Source: Serilophus lunatus (taxonomy: Eukaryota > Chordata > Aves > Passeriformes > Eurylaimidae). From it: DNA of 64,000 bases. A program made the position numbers and the translations under genes. The notes under the pieces are model-generated. The model worked only from the letters and a program-made list of their open reading frames with translations. It was not told where the DNA came from and searched no databases. This document shows positions 1 through 12,140 of the stretch, piece after piece. Positions within the stretch are counted from its first letter, which is position 1. Each line of letters begins with the position of its first letter. The DNA is taken from the NCBI GenBank assembly GCA_013399895.1, contig VXBA01004193.1:251045-315044 (forward strand), in the 5' to 3' direction.

Positions 1-260
1 TCATTTTGTCTATTGTGAGCGGCACAAGGCGTGCTTCAGGCTCCAAGGAGGAAGATGGCAGCGCGCGGCACGTGCGGCTGCGGTAATTAGTGCTATTTTG
101 ATAGAGCAACTGGCAACCAGAATGGACCTGATCCATCTTCATTATGGAGATCTATAAAACCTTTGACAAGCCTTGTGTGAAGGCAGACAGGCTGCTTCCT
201 CGCATCCACACCGGCTTCCCCGCACAGGCAGCGGGACCTGCGGCATTTCTGGGAGCGCAG
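1..260. promoter_or_regulatory. Possible regulatory patch at the window edge
   Basis: This repeat-free segment keeps several CpGs (around 60-85) beside AT-rich motifs: a TAATTAG-type site near 84-90 and a TATAAAA at 153-159. Mixed CpG and homeodomain-type content is common in developmental enhancers and small promoters, but nothing here proves either. The short ORFs across it resemble no known protein. The element may continue beyond the left edge of the window. Calling it regulatory is inference from composition only. Confidence 0.2.
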
Positions 261-798
261 CCCCCCGAGCCCGCTCCCTCTCCCTCTCCCTGCACACTTC
301 ACGGAGCTCAGTTTGAGCAAACAGAATGCACGGGGCTGGAATTATTTCCTGCTGATGGTCAGATGAACACCTCAGCAGCCCCCAAGACCTCGCTGCGTGT
401 ATTGGAGCAGCCGTTGTAAATCACAGCTCTTCAGTGGGCTGCAAATCCAATTAAAGCAAGAGGCACTGCTACCCAGCGATGTGCTGGGCACGAAAACATT
501 CCTCTTTCTCCAACATGGTGCATGAATGCAAACCTTTCCTTGCTCTGCTGAAGGCTGGCTGCTGCCACGGCAGTCCCCTCATGTCCCACGGCTGTGAAGT
601 GAAGGGATGAGGACAAGTGCCATCTCTCCTCCTACGTGGACAAAATGACCCCAGTGCATACAGCACCCTGACCTGCCAGCAGCCTCCCTGCTCCTCAGCA
701 CACCTGGAATCTGCTCCATTCCCATCTTCATACGGAAAACATGGGAGGCTCCCGAAAGTGACTTTCCTGAGAATGCCAACACTGGCCTCATTACACGG
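261..798. other. Non-coding stretch, nothing recognised
   Basis: Ordinary non-repetitive sequence of mixed composition with few CpGs. No exon, repeat family or strong motif is visible. Short overlapping ORFs in several frames look like chance openings. Confidence 0.5.
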
Positions 799-899
799 GC
801 TAGTGGTGGACTTGGCAGTGCTGGGGAAATGGTTGGAGTCGATGGTTGGAGTCGATGATCCTAAAGGTCTTTTCCAACCTAAATAACTCTGGATGATTG
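799..899 (+). mobile_element. CR1 LINE 3' fragment
   Basis: The end of this segment carries the hallmark of a CR1 3' terminus in plus orientation: GATGATCC, then AAAGGTCTTTTCCAACC, then a degenerate tail. Only about 100 bases remain, so it is a dead 5'-truncated copy. A 14-base stretch with GGTTGGAGTCGATG is tandemly duplicated at about 831-858, a small local expansion inside the element. CR1 elements are non-LTR retrotransposons that usually insert 5'-truncated in birds and reptiles. Confidence 0.8.
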
Positions 900-1239
900 T
901 AGGCTATTGGCTTCAGGCAGGCCTCACGGATCCTCAGCCCATGAACAACGTGTCCATCACCAGCTGCCTCCTCCAGTGCTCTAAAATGCTCTGTTAGTTT
1001 AACTCCTGCTCCTGAACACACCAAAGTATTTCCAAGACTGCTTCCCTACAAACGCCCCGTGCCAGGCTCCGCAGCCACCGCTGGCGACGCTGCCCAACGT
1101 TATTGGTTTCTAACCTATACAAAGGGAAAACCTGTGGGGGTTTGTGTTCTAACAGGAAACACGGTGCGGAAAAACAAGCTGGGAAACAAGCAAAGCGACA
1201 AAAGCACAGCCCGAGTAAGTTCATATTCCTGACAAATGG
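900..1239. other. Non-coding stretch, nothing recognised
   Basis: No repeat family or coding exon is recognised. Short ORFs on both strands have no recognisable protein content. Confidence 0.5.
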
Positions 1240-1600
1240 CTTCGGAGGCTCAGAACCGCGGGATGGATCAGCTGGGTGAGGGCATCTGCATATCCCATTA
1301 GCGGGCCGGGAGCGGGGCCCTCGGCAGCCGCGAGCCACGGCACTCGCCATCATATTTTAGGTTTGTTTTTCCTTGTCCGCCCCGTTCCCGCGGGGCAGGA
1401 GGGTAATGGCAGCACTTCATCACCGGTGTTGACATCCATCGCGCGCCGCGGCCCCGCCGGCCCAGCAGCCATCGCTCACCCAGCGCCTTCATTAACAAAC
1501 TGCCCTTAATTACAGCGGCGGTGGCGAAATTATTTCACAGCGGCAATTATTCTTCTCAGGCTATTTGAGCGGGACGTTGTCTCTGGCAATGGCACCGAGC
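1240..1600. promoter_or_regulatory. Small CpG-rich patch with homeodomain-type sites
   Basis: CpG density jumps here: the 60 bases from 1441 contain eight CpG dinucleotides, while typical lines elsewhere contain none or one. Immediately beside the CpG core are AT-rich motifs, including CATTAACAAA near 1490, TTAATTACAG near 1506 and GGCAATTATT near 1543. A short CpG core flanked by TAATTA sites is typical of conserved developmental enhancers or orphan CpG islands. No first exon or TATA box can be assigned. The ORFs through it look spurious. Confidence is moderate that it is functional and low as to what it does. Confidence 0.4.
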
Positions 1601-2228
1601 CGGCTCATCTACAGCCCAGAGGGCTCGTTGTGCTGTGCAGACCCGAAATAAAGGCAGCTCGGGGCAGGGGCAGAGCTCCCTGTGCCCCTGGGGGGTCCAA
1701 GCCTTGGCATGGGACCCTGTGGACAAAGCCCTGGCATGGGACACCACAACCCACCACAGGCAGCCGCTCTGTGATGAGGGGAACAAGGAACAGGCTCATG
1801 GAACCAGCAGAAACGTCAAGAAGGCACAAGGCCCTTCAAAACTCAAACTTTTTGAGCTTTCCTGCACAACTGTTGGTTTTCAAGACTTACCATTTTAAGG
1901 ACGACCCCAGAACGCCTCGTAACAGCACGAGATCAAGACAAATGGGAGATTTTCCCCAAAAAAGACTAGAGCTTTGTTAAAAACTCCTCATAGATCATCC
2001 TTGTAACAACTTTACAGCCAGGAAGCGAATCTATTCCATTCTGATCATTTCAAATACTCCATTAATGAGAAAAATTGAGGTGTATTAGTCGGCGAGCTGA
2101 AATACTGAGCAAGCACAAGTTCAGGGCGAGGCTGTGAGCAATTCACATCTCTGACAGGTTGGGTGCAAGAGAAGGGGAAAGTAATGATGTGCCAGTAAGA
2201 AAAACTGTAACTCAAGTGTTTTAAACCC
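1601..2228. other. Non-coding stretch, nothing recognised
   Basis: Unremarkable sequence leading into the CR1 fragment. No exon or RNA gene is seen. Confidence 0.5.
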
Positions 2229-2406
2229 TGTGAGGGTGGGGAGGCCCTGGCACAGGTTGTCCAAGGAAGCTGTGGGTGCTCCAAGCTGTGTCCAAGGCTA
2301 GGTTGGAGCAACCTGGGATAGTGGGAGGTGTCCCTGTCCATGGCAGGGGGTGGGTGGGACGAGATGATCTTCAAAATCCCTTCCAACTCAACCCATTCTG
2401 TGATTC
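2229..2406 (+). mobile_element. CR1 LINE 3' fragment
   Basis: About 180 bases match the CR1 3' region in plus orientation: a 'GAGGGTGGGGAGGCCCTGG' start, 'GGTTGGAGCAACCTGG' in the middle, then a GATGATCTT block, CCCTTCCAAC and a TTCTGTGATTC tail. It is 5'-truncated with no coding capacity. It is clearly the same subfamily as the copy at 22853-23041, sharing the same opening and the 'GGTGTCCCTG' segment. Confidence 0.9.
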
Positions 2407-5400
2407 ACTGCCTGGATCTGCTTCAAGAGCCACAGACAGGCCAGGTTTGCTCAATTAATTCCACACTTTTTCTTGCTTCTGCTGCTTTCTAATGGCTTCT
2501 GAAGTAACTATGGCAGCTGCCAGCGTGCAGAAAAACACCAAGCACAGAGAAATCCATGCAAAGTTCTCATGTAATAGAGAAAAAAATCATCAAACAACAA
2601 ATCAAGCTGCCACAACCTCAGCTTCTCTGGGCTTCCTGAGTCCTACACAACAACCACGTTACAATGCATTTTTAATGCCTGGCCTGGTTATGTACGTGCA
2701 AATATGGGAATAACACCATCTCCAGTGCTCTGGGTGTACCTGAACCATGGAAACAGGGGGTGGCTGCTGGTTTGGGTTTCCTGGCCACTGCATTTTTCAA
2801 CCCCTCCTTGCTGTGCTGCCACCTACGCTCTCTCATCAGCTGGTGATTCCTACAGAGAGCTGTTTCTAAAGATTGAATGCTAGGGTTTGGGCTTTTTAGA
2901 ATCCATGTAATTTTGGAAATTCTAGGGTAATTTTGGAAATTCTACAGTAATTTGTTTGTCACTTTTATTAGAAGAACATAGCACAGACCTGCCTCTGCCT
3001 AGGGCAGTTGATAAAAGGACATTTTCCTGCAGAATCTCACACTTGGAAACTGCTGAGGGATGTGGAGAGGGAGCTCTGCTCTAACAACCAGGTCACCCAA
3101 GCTGCACAGGGTGGCAGCTTGGCCATTGCCACCCAAGCACCTTGGTCAAACAGAACAGAAAACATTGGCACCCATGTCATGAAGTCCTGCAGCAGTGCCC
3201 AGTGTGACCACTGATGGACATACAGCTACTGACACATGTTCTTTAAGAGCTCAAATATTTCAAATCACAACACATTTATGACCACGGTGTTACTGCACTT
3301 CTCAGTCAAAGCAGAGACATTCAATAATCACCCAGAAAAGCACCATCTGTTATGCCTTATAGCTTAATTAAACTAAAATACAGAACTCCTTAATTCTCCC
3401 AGCTCATAAAGATAAAGGTCATCCTACAGCTTTACTGTCAGGTGCCCCGTACAGAAAATGCAGAGGTTGGAATTTCTCTTACCCAGACATCAGTCAAACG
3501 TGGCACCACACCTCCAACACACAGAAACGTAATTCCAGCAGCGTGACACCAGATCACTGTGGGACTGACAGCTAGAGTGGATGGACATGATTCACTCCTT
3601 CGGCACAACTGTGCTGCCATGGGGTGGGCACCCACTCCCTGCCATCCAGACCCCTCATTCTTCTGGCCCCAAGCACCTGGAGAACTCTGCTCAGGACACC
3701 TGGAATGCCAGGGCTGTGCCAACCCACAACACCCTGTGAAAGCTTCTGCCCAGGTTGCTCTGGGTGTTGTCCTGGGGGTGTGTCTGTAATGACAACACTG
3801 ATATTTGAAGGTGCCCAGAAGCTCAGTGTGGCCCATCCTGCAAGCCCCCCATGCCAGGATATCCAGAGATCTTTTATGCTGGAAAACCATCCCATAACCA
3901 AGAACAACCCCCCTGCACCCAAATGGGAGCAATGGCTCCAGGGTGGGGGCAGGGGGAAGTGACAGAGCCTCCATCATTTTGGGAGTGAAATGGGAACTGA
4001 AAGGTTCCCCATGGAGAAGCCATGGAGGAGTCAACTGCACTGAGTTTTTTCCCTCTTCTGCATTCACATGCAGAGGAAAGGGAAACAGAACTAACTATGG
4101 ATGTGGAGCAGGTATGGTGCCATCCAGCCTCAGCCACATGCACTGCCAGTGTCCCACACCAGCTGGATCCATGGGAATGACAAGTTCAAGCCCTTTCCCC
4201 CGAGGCCCAGGTCCAGCCTGCCCAGTGTGCCAATGTGGACATCAAGCCACTTCTCCCACGCTGCTTGATGGCCAATGACTCTGCACAGGCTCCACTCTCC
4301 CCAAAGCTGTCATTTCCTCAAACTTTCCCCCCACCATCACTGCTCTCCTCATAAAGATTTGCTTTGTCTTTCAACAGGAACCCCAGCAGAAGCCTCACTA
4401 ACACCAACCCAAATTCAATTACTGGCTTGTCAGTCTTCACAGGTTTCCTTGTCGAGGCCCAGGGATGAGGAATTAAAACCTGTCTGAGAGGCACGAAGCC
4501 TTCAGGCTGCCACAGCACCTTCAGGAGCATGGCCACAGGCTGGACAGAGATGGATGAGATGCTCCCCTGGAAGATGAAGGCTGAAGGAGGGTGTTGTGTG
4601 ATTATGGGGGGTTTTCTTGCTTTCTGCTTCCTGTAGGTGGAGGCAAACTCCTTGCTGAAGAGAGGACAGGCACGAAAACAGCCCAAAGGTGCCTGCAGCA
4701 GCTGCCAGAGCAGTGCCTGTGCATCTCTCCTGCAGCACAGCACCCCCACACTGCTGCTGCTGGACCCCCAAAACCAGCTCCCAGCAGAAGGGGCTGCACA
4801 GCCCCAAATGCCCCGAAAGGAAACTCACTGCAGAACACTCTGAGTGGTTTGGTGTTTTTTTTGCCTTGCCCATCTTTTGCCTCCCTGAGATTTTCAGGGC
4901 CTGATGGGCACTGCCTGGTGTGTTTAGGGGTGTCACCCCCTGGCATGGACAGGCTTTCAGCAGCAGGGACCAGCTGCATCAGTAGAGGGATGCTCCAACA
5001 CAGGGGTATGGTCACATCCCTGGGACTGAGGGCTCCTTCTCCTCAGAGCCACTGAGCTGGCTGTGAGCAGCACCACAGCACTCTAATGAGCTGCCTAACC
5101 TTGCCCTTCTTCTCCACCCAGGCTTTAAAATTTAAAGCTCCAGCCAGCTCAACATGAATAGATGAGCAAGAACATCACACTGCTCTCAGTGTAGGTGCAC
5201 TGCTTTATATCTTCATTAATATTTCAGTCTCTCCCATCTCCTCCTCCTCCTGCAACTGGCCTGGTTTTATTTATATCTGCAGGATACCACCCTTAATTCT
5301 TCCAAGTTCTTGTTTGCTTGGGAAAAAAGGCTCCCTGCTGAGGGACTGTGCCTTCCTGGCCCTGCCTGTGTGTTCTGACACAGGGAGAGCCCCATCCCTG

Positions 5401-5569
5401 GGGACTGACGTGGTGTTGCCAAAACAGAAATATTTGGGGGGGCAGAACAGGAGTGTGGGTCAGCCCAAAGCCCAGGGCAGACCCTGGTAGCCCAGTTCAT
5501 GCCCCACACATCAAGGCCCATGGGATGGATGGCACCACGGAGGTCTCTGAGCCCTGTGGCCAGTCAATA
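2407..5569. other. Non-coding interval without recognisable genes
   Basis: About 3 kb of single-copy-looking sequence, C- and A-rich on the plus strand. Long minus-strand ORFs (for example 3438-4067, 209 codons) occur, but their translations show no known domain. T-poor plus-strand sequence also yields few minus-strand stops, because TTA and CTA are rare. I see no exon with convincing splice sites. Confidence 0.5.
2907..2950 (+). repeat. Short 20-bp tandem duplication
   Basis: GTAATTTTGGAAATTCTA occurs twice with a 20-base period, followed by a third partial GTAATTT. This is a small local duplication in AT-rich sequence. Confidence 0.7.
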
Positions 5570-5990
5570 CTTTTCTGACTTGATTACGAAGAAATTAAAT
5601 TATACAAATAATTCATTAAATATCTTTTTAAGTCTATTAATATTAATATCAATTCCGCCTCTTATGTTCCTGGCATTTAAAAACCCATCTCACAATCTCA
5701 AACTAATTTAAGATTTACATCTAGAATACAAATCAGTGAGCAAGACTCCCTGCTCTCTATTTTGCCTGGCACCCATATCTGCCCAGTTACTCTTAGAAGT
5801 CACTCGGTGACACTCACAGAAGATGAATATTCAAAGCCAGCTCTCATCTGCAAATGTTTTACAGCTTTCCAGCCACTGAGTTTGTTCAAAGCTGCAATTA
5901 TACCAAGGAGCCAGTCCCTAGAAGACCAAAGTATTGTGTTTGTCTGCACAGCACCACATCACTGGCTCACTGATACGGCTCCAAATTAAT
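5570..5990. promoter_or_regulatory. AT-rich repeat-free island, possible conserved element
   Basis: This stretch is markedly more AT-rich than its neighbours and has many TAAT cores: AATTCATTAAATA near 5610, and TATTAATATTAATATC near 5635. It contains no transposon signature or long ORF. Such islands inside C-rich non-coding DNA often correspond to conserved enhancers, but neutral AT-rich DNA is an equal alternative without an alignment. Confidence 0.2.
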
Positions 5991-8610
5991 AATCACAATT
6001 GTGTGCTGAGGGAAATAAGTGGTGCCATGGGTGCCTTTGCTTTTCTGTGTGTGTCAGACAGAACCTTCCTGGGAGGGTGTCAGAGATGCCTCCACCTGGT
6101 TCCCATGTGATAGCCTTGCCTTTTCTCCTTCTCTGCTGAACTGCCTCAGGCTCACAGGCATTCCATTTATTTATTCCGAGAGCCACTTTTCCTGCAACCA
6201 CCTTGCACAACATGCAGCTTCTTCTTCAACCATCCAGGAGCCCCAGGAAAATGAAAAACTTATCTTTTCTGAGCAGCCATCCAACAAATGAAAGAGCAGA
6301 AAATCGGCATCATTTAAACACAGGTACATCACCAAGGACAACTGGGAAAGGCCTCTTAAGCTGGCTGGGCTCTCCAGTGCCCACCCAGAGACCCTGCCCA
6401 GGCTCTCTCAGAGGTCAATATTCCTTTGCTGGCATCAAAAAAAGCTATTATTGGTCAAGGCCCTTCCTCTGACAACTCTCCATCCCACAAGCACCGTGGG
6501 CAATGCTGAGGAGCACTCCCAGTGCAGCACAGCTGCTGAGTGGTGCCTGAACCCAGCAGGATTATCCAATGTCATGTCCTTTGGTGGCAAGGCCATCTGA
6601 TGGGAATTCTTGTTCAGTTCACGTGATGATGATAAATTATGATTGGAAGAACCTCCAAGCTGCGTTTTCTGAAAGGCCACACTTGCAGAGACAAGGAGGG
6701 GACCTCAGGGTGGTCACTCATCCTGAGGGAGGGCATGCTGTCACTGTGCCTCTGCCCAGGGAGCAGCCTGCATGGGGTGTGACTGCGGGCACAGCGTCAG
6801 GCCATGGCTGAGCCTGCAGCTCCTCTCGTTGCAAAAAGAGCAGGGAGCCCCACAGGCACCACGTGTGCCCTGGGCTGGGGGGCACCAGCCTTGCACAGCA
6901 ACCAAGCAGCTCCTCAGGCCACAGCCTCCCTGCTCCAGACTCAGCTGCTTGGGAAAGCACAGGCAGCTCCAGTGCTTGGGCTTCCTCCCTTCCACCTCGG
7001 ATGACTCACGAGCTCGTATCAAAATATTTTCTTCCTAGCTGGCAAAATGTGAAGCCAAATTCTCCTTCCCTCTCACAAATGCAGTGTGAGTGCTGCAGTG
7101 CGCCCGGGGAGCCGCCGCTGCCAGCTCCGCGTTTCAGCCCAGCCACTCTCCCCGAGCCCAGCAACCAAACCAAAAGCATCCCACCACGTGTTTTTGAAGG
7201 GCAACACCCAATTAACATCATGCTAAATAAAACCTCCCCTCGTGCAGAAGAACCTGCACAGCAGCAAACCCACCGAGCTCACAGCAGATCACCTGGCTCA
7301 CAATCAAGGCAGAAGAGCACGGGCAGGAGCACCATGGCAGCAGCTGGACCCACATCCCTGAGCTCTGAGCTGAGCACATCCACGGGCAGAGAAGCACAGG
7401 AGCCAGGTGGGAGAGCAGGGAGCCAGCTCAGGACTGAGGGAAGAAGCTGATTCCCACCAGCACCACTGGCAATCCTTAAACCATCGCTCCACAGCTTTGC
7501 TCCAAGTCATTCAGGTTTCTGGATGTCTTTTCTGTGGCTCGTGTCTGCACCAGTCAGCCAAGAAAGAGCTAAGGAAGGCCCTTCTCTGTGGGACTCATGC
7601 CTTAAACTAAACATCATTATCCTTTTGAACCAGCAGACGTGCAGCTAAGGAAGATATTGCTGCAGAGGAGACTCAAACAGCACTTTGCTATTTGCTTTAT
7701 ATAACAAGGCATCCCCAGGGCCCGACTTGAGGATGTCTGAGCATCTGTGCCAGCACATGCCCTGCCCCAGCAGCACTCTGAGAGTGTTACCAACCCCCTC
7801 ACCTGTGTTTCAGGTGCTGCCCCATCTCAGAAGGGAGGATGGAGGATCCCTGCCCGGAGCATTCCCATGGACTGGCTGCCACACTCCCTGCCCCAAGCAC
7901 CTGGCCTCCCTTCATGGTCCAGGGTATCCTGCAGCTCCATCCTCATGGCAGGAAAGGCAAAACAAGCCCTGACAATCTTTATCTCTGGATTATTTCTCCT
8001 CCCATCCAAAGGACACAGCAACAAAAAGCTGCTGGCAAAGTTCATCAACTGAGTTTCGTTTTATGGCACCAACAAAATCAGAAAACAATTCTCTGTCTTC
8101 TTGTCACATTAAGTGTTTCAATATCCAACCCAGTGTTCCCAATCTAGGATTTTATAAATTCAGTAAGAAGCCCATGTAATATCATCCCTTTCTATCCATC
8201 TAATAAGGGAAGGAATTACACTGGCCATTTGTCACCACCGTCATTCCCAAGATAAGTCACAACTGAAATAACTTTAACTTACCTCAAGAACTGCAGCTAC
8301 CATAAAAAATAGCTGCATGTACAGGCTCTGCCACGCTGTAATAGCAGATTACTTTAATTTGATTACTCAGAACAAAGGTAGCAGAGGACCTAAAAACCAG
8401 GTCCAATTTATCACACCGCAGAGCCACGAACATTATCAGTGTGTAGCTAAAAAATACATCAACTGTGTGAGAGAATTTACAGAACTCACAATTTTCATCT
8501 AAACAGCACTGAAGAAATGAGATTTGGGTTGGGGAAACTGGAGTTTCAATCCCAATTGGAAACAGCACACACATCCCCTTTGGTTCCAGAAGCAAAGGGC
8601 TCAGGTAGTC
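5991..8610. other. Non-coding interval without recognisable genes
   Basis: No exon is supported. One modest point of note is about 7000-7130, where an AP-1-type site (TGACTCA, 7002-7008) is followed by an AT-rich segment and a small CpG-containing patch (7100-7130). The rest is plain C- and A-rich sequence. Overlapping short ORFs on both strands appear to be chance. Confidence 0.45.

Positions 8611-8667
<57 letters not shown>
8611..8667 (+). repeat. (AAT)19 microsatellite
   Basis: Nineteen uninterrupted AAT units (57 bases). Both flanking ORFs read straight through it as poly-asparagine or poly-isoleucine, an artefact of the 3-base period. A perfect trinucleotide tract of this length is probably polymorphic between individuals. 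Confidence 0.98.
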
Positions 8668-11600
8668 CATGTGAGACTCATGGTATTTACACACCACAGA
8701 CATGGGCAAGTTCAAGTGGCTACAGGAGGAGACAACAGGACAGCCAGCCCCATTCTTCAGCTGCATATTTAAGCCTGATAATAGAAATGCTCACTTGCCA
8801 CGAAGCAGCATTTCAACACTCAAGAGGGCTTAATTCCACAAGCAATGGGGGTGAGTTAATCCTGAGATGTCACCAGTTTCTCCTCATTAGGAATGCACAC
8901 CGACCAGTGTGGGATGAAGGGCTGGAGAAGGAGGAGCAGCCAGGCAGCAGAGATGGCAGGAGCTGAGGGGAGATGCCCGTGGTTTGCCAGGCAGAGCAGC
9001 CCAGTTCATCGGGGTCTCCTGCAGAAGGACCAGCCAGCTGCAAACAGCTGCCCCATGAGCGAGGTGACCAGGCACCCACCCTAACCCTAACCCTAACTCA
9101 GCTTCCCTTCTCAGTGGGACCAGGGTGGTTTGGGTGCCCCACCTCGCACATCCCACCTGTTTATCTGCCCATGCCCAGGCACAGTGCAAGCAGCTGAGAG
9201 CTCTTCATTTGGAGCAGAGCCCACACCTATCAAGGGTCAATTAATCTCCTTGTCCAAATGCAGAGACAGGAGTTCAAATTAAATCTTGAGGCTCAACTGC
9301 CTTAAAAAATTCCTTCCCCCGAGGGCTCAGCTTCCAACAGCCATGACAACTCAGCAAAATAATTAATCTCTACTCAAACAGGGACTAAATGAGGCTATGG
9401 GACTAAAATGAGTTGGGGAATGTCTGAGGAGGGTTCTCAGAGGAGCAGCAAGGACCAGCACACACACAGTCTGTCAACACTATACCAGAACCAGCCATGG
9501 AAGCTCCCTGAACCAGCAGCTCCATCCTCCACCAAGATGTACAGAAAAAACACCTCTCTAAAGCACAAAGGAGGCAGAAGTGCCAAGACAAGCAGAGAGC
9601 AGGGCACAGCCCAGGCAGGGGAAACAGCCTCCAGATTCACTTCTGGAAAGGCATGATGTGCCAAGGGCTCACTTCATAAAAAAAGCCCAGGCTTCTCTTT
9701 GCAAAACTTCACATCTAAAGCAGAAACCAAGGGCAAAACTAATCAAAAGGATTCCAATGCTGTGCCTGCAACGGGTGGGGGGGAGGAAGGAGGGGTGGGG
9801 GCTCCACTCCCTGCTAAATTTAGTCTGATTTTCATCTGCCTTGAAAGTGTCAGCACTCAGCAAGGAATAAAACAAGGTTAAAGAATGTGAAGTTGAAAGC
9901 AGGAGTCTTCGTGTTTATCTACAAAAGCAGCACAACTTTTGAGAGCATCATCCCAAGTGAGCAGGAGGCTCAGCTGACAATTTGCATAGCAAGCCTGCTC
10001 AGAGCCAGGCTCTGTCAGGATGCCCACAGCCTCCTCATGCTTCCCCAGCACCTCCAGCCACTGAAATCCCCTTGACCCCTTCCATATATCTGAACCAAAT
10101 CAATTCTGATGACGTTTTGGGTTGTGACCTCCCAGTGCAAAGGCACTCAAATAAACACTGACAAGAAAACCACCCCCTCCCCAAGCTGTCCTGGGTCTTT
10201 CAGGACATTCAAGTCCCCATCAGCAGCACAGCAGCACTGCAGAGCCAAGCAAACTCCAGCAAGACTTGGGAAAGTTTTGCTCCACAGCTTCTGCCCATCT
10301 TTCCACGAGACCAGACTACATATGGCCACTATTTTCTCCCCAGCGTGTCTCATACCACCATCTGAGAGAAACCCAAAACAACCCACATGAAATCTGGGCA
10401 CAGGCTCCAAGTCGTGGTGAACCACTGAGGATCATCTCAAACAGAAATCCTGGGGGATTTGGCAAAGAGAAATACCAGAGATCTGAACAGGCTCGTGACT
10501 CATCCCTGGCATATAACTGGAGAGAGGCACCAGGGAGACAGTCCTGGAGCCTTAATGAGCCTGACTCAAGACAGGAAAAACCACACCAGATGCAACAAGG
10601 GTGCCCAAACAAAGAGGCTTCCAGTGCTGTTGAGAAGTTCTTCAAGTTTGTTAATAAAGGCTGCAAACTGTCAGGCTGAAACCTGCCATTTACTGATCAA
10701 ACTTAAGGCTGGTTCTCCTCCTCCAGACACGAGGTGAGTTATCAATTCCTGCTTATCACTGGTTGAAGAGCAGCCTCCAAAGCAGCAGAAGATGAGACCT
10801 TGGGAGCCTCCCACCAGCAGCTCCTGGGGTGGTCCCCACAGCTGACACCCTGGTTTTGAGGCCAGGACTGGTTGTCCTGGGCAGATCTCTCCCAGCAGAC
10901 ATTCATGATCATTTCTGAGGAAAAAGGAAGGCAACAAACCCAAAGATTTCTGCAAAAAGCCAAGTAGAAAGACTGCTCTAACCAAGCCTCTGGTGCAGCA
11001 AAGCCATCAGATCCTGCTGTTCAGGAAAGCCCAAATGAGGGTTTGTTCTCAGAGTACTGGCTGAAAAGTTCCATGCTAATGTGACATTTTACTATGGTGA
11101 AGAAAGCCCAACACTAAAATTAGAACATAAATCAGGCACAAATATTCTTTCAGACATGCAATCAACTCAGCTTTCCACTTATCCTCCTTTCTGCACCAAG
11201 GGGTCACAGCGGATTCTGCTGTGTTCCTGTGAACTGCTCCTTCAGAGCACCTACAAAATGCTGCAGAACAGCCCAGTTGGCTGCAGATAAAGCCCAGTGA
11301 TTAGAGTGCCTGCAAATACCCCTTTAAAACCAAGATGGGAAGGAAAATCCTGTATTACCCCAACGTGTTCCAACCACCAGGCACGGGAAGGAAGAACCTG
11401 AAATGCAGCAGCAGCAGCTTGTAAAAGCAGCAGTGTTTGCCCCAAAAAGGCTGTGGTGAGCCCAGGGGCTGTTTGGTGAGCAGGAGGCACAGCCTTAAGG
11501 CCAGTCTGCATATAAAGAAACTTTTATTTAATCCAGCCAACCTGTGCCAAGCTCTATAAAACAAAATGTTTGAGCCCAGATCCAATGAGGGTCTCCACAC

Positions 11601-11689
11601 CAGGGGGGAAAAAGCCCATAAATCCTGAAGCTGAATTGAAATTTCAATCAAGGCTATCAAGGGAAAGGCAGCAAACCTCCTACAAACAC
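8668..11689. other. Non-coding interval without recognisable genes
   Basis: C- and A-rich single-copy-looking sequence with no transposon hallmark and no exon I can support. It includes the short telomere-like motif at 9079-9096 and a G-run with GGAGG repeats near 9776-9800. Confidence 0.45.
9079..9096 (+). repeat. Short interstitial telomere-like motif (CCCTAA)3
   Basis: Three exact CCCTAA units, followed by a partial fourth (CT). Vertebrate telomere DNA is (TTAGGG)n, so this is the C-strand motif in plus orientation. At 18 bases it may be chance or a relic of telomerase-mediated break repair. Confidence 0.7.
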
Positions 11690-12140
11690 AAACTTTGAAT
11701 CAATATGCAACGAAATATAAGCAGGACACCACAAGCCTTGCAAATTAGACAGCGTGTTCACAGCCCATCAGAACTGGGTGCATTAATAATTAGCATGTCC
11801 TTTGTTTCAAATTCAATGAATTTATATCATCCTTCAACACTGTTTAGCCAAAGCAAATAAAAAACAAGAAAATCACATTACTTTTTCCCATCCATACAGA
11901 GGGATCTGGATATTCACATTCAAATTTACCACCGTGGATTAGCTGAAGGCAATTACTCGACTTGCTGGATTCTTTCACAATAATTTAAAAAGAGAACTCC
12001 AGCCTGCTCTAATAAGAAAAATGAAATCCCATTAGCTGCGTCTGCAATGTATATTAACATTCCTTTTGTTTAGAAAGGTTAATATCCCCCAAATAAAGGA
12101 GCACAGGCTGCCTGTTGAAATAATTACATCATGACATTTC
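11690..12140. promoter_or_regulatory. AT-rich island dense in developmental factor motifs
   Basis: This 450-base repeat-free island is strongly AT-rich and carries many factor-type motifs: ATATGCAAC (octamer-like) near 11703, TTAATAATTAGCAT near 11783, CCTTTGTTTC and CCTTTTGTTTAG (SOX-like) near 11801 and 12062, and AATAATTACATCA near 12118. No ORF of interest crosses it. This density is typical of conserved non-coding developmental enhancers. The motifs are seen directly; enhancer function is inference. Confidence 0.35.

Noticed and set aside
3438..4067. 209-codon minus-strand ORF
   Set aside because: No recognised domain, and overlapping ORFs in other frames. The T-poor plus strand makes minus-strand stops rare, so long minus ORFs are expected here.
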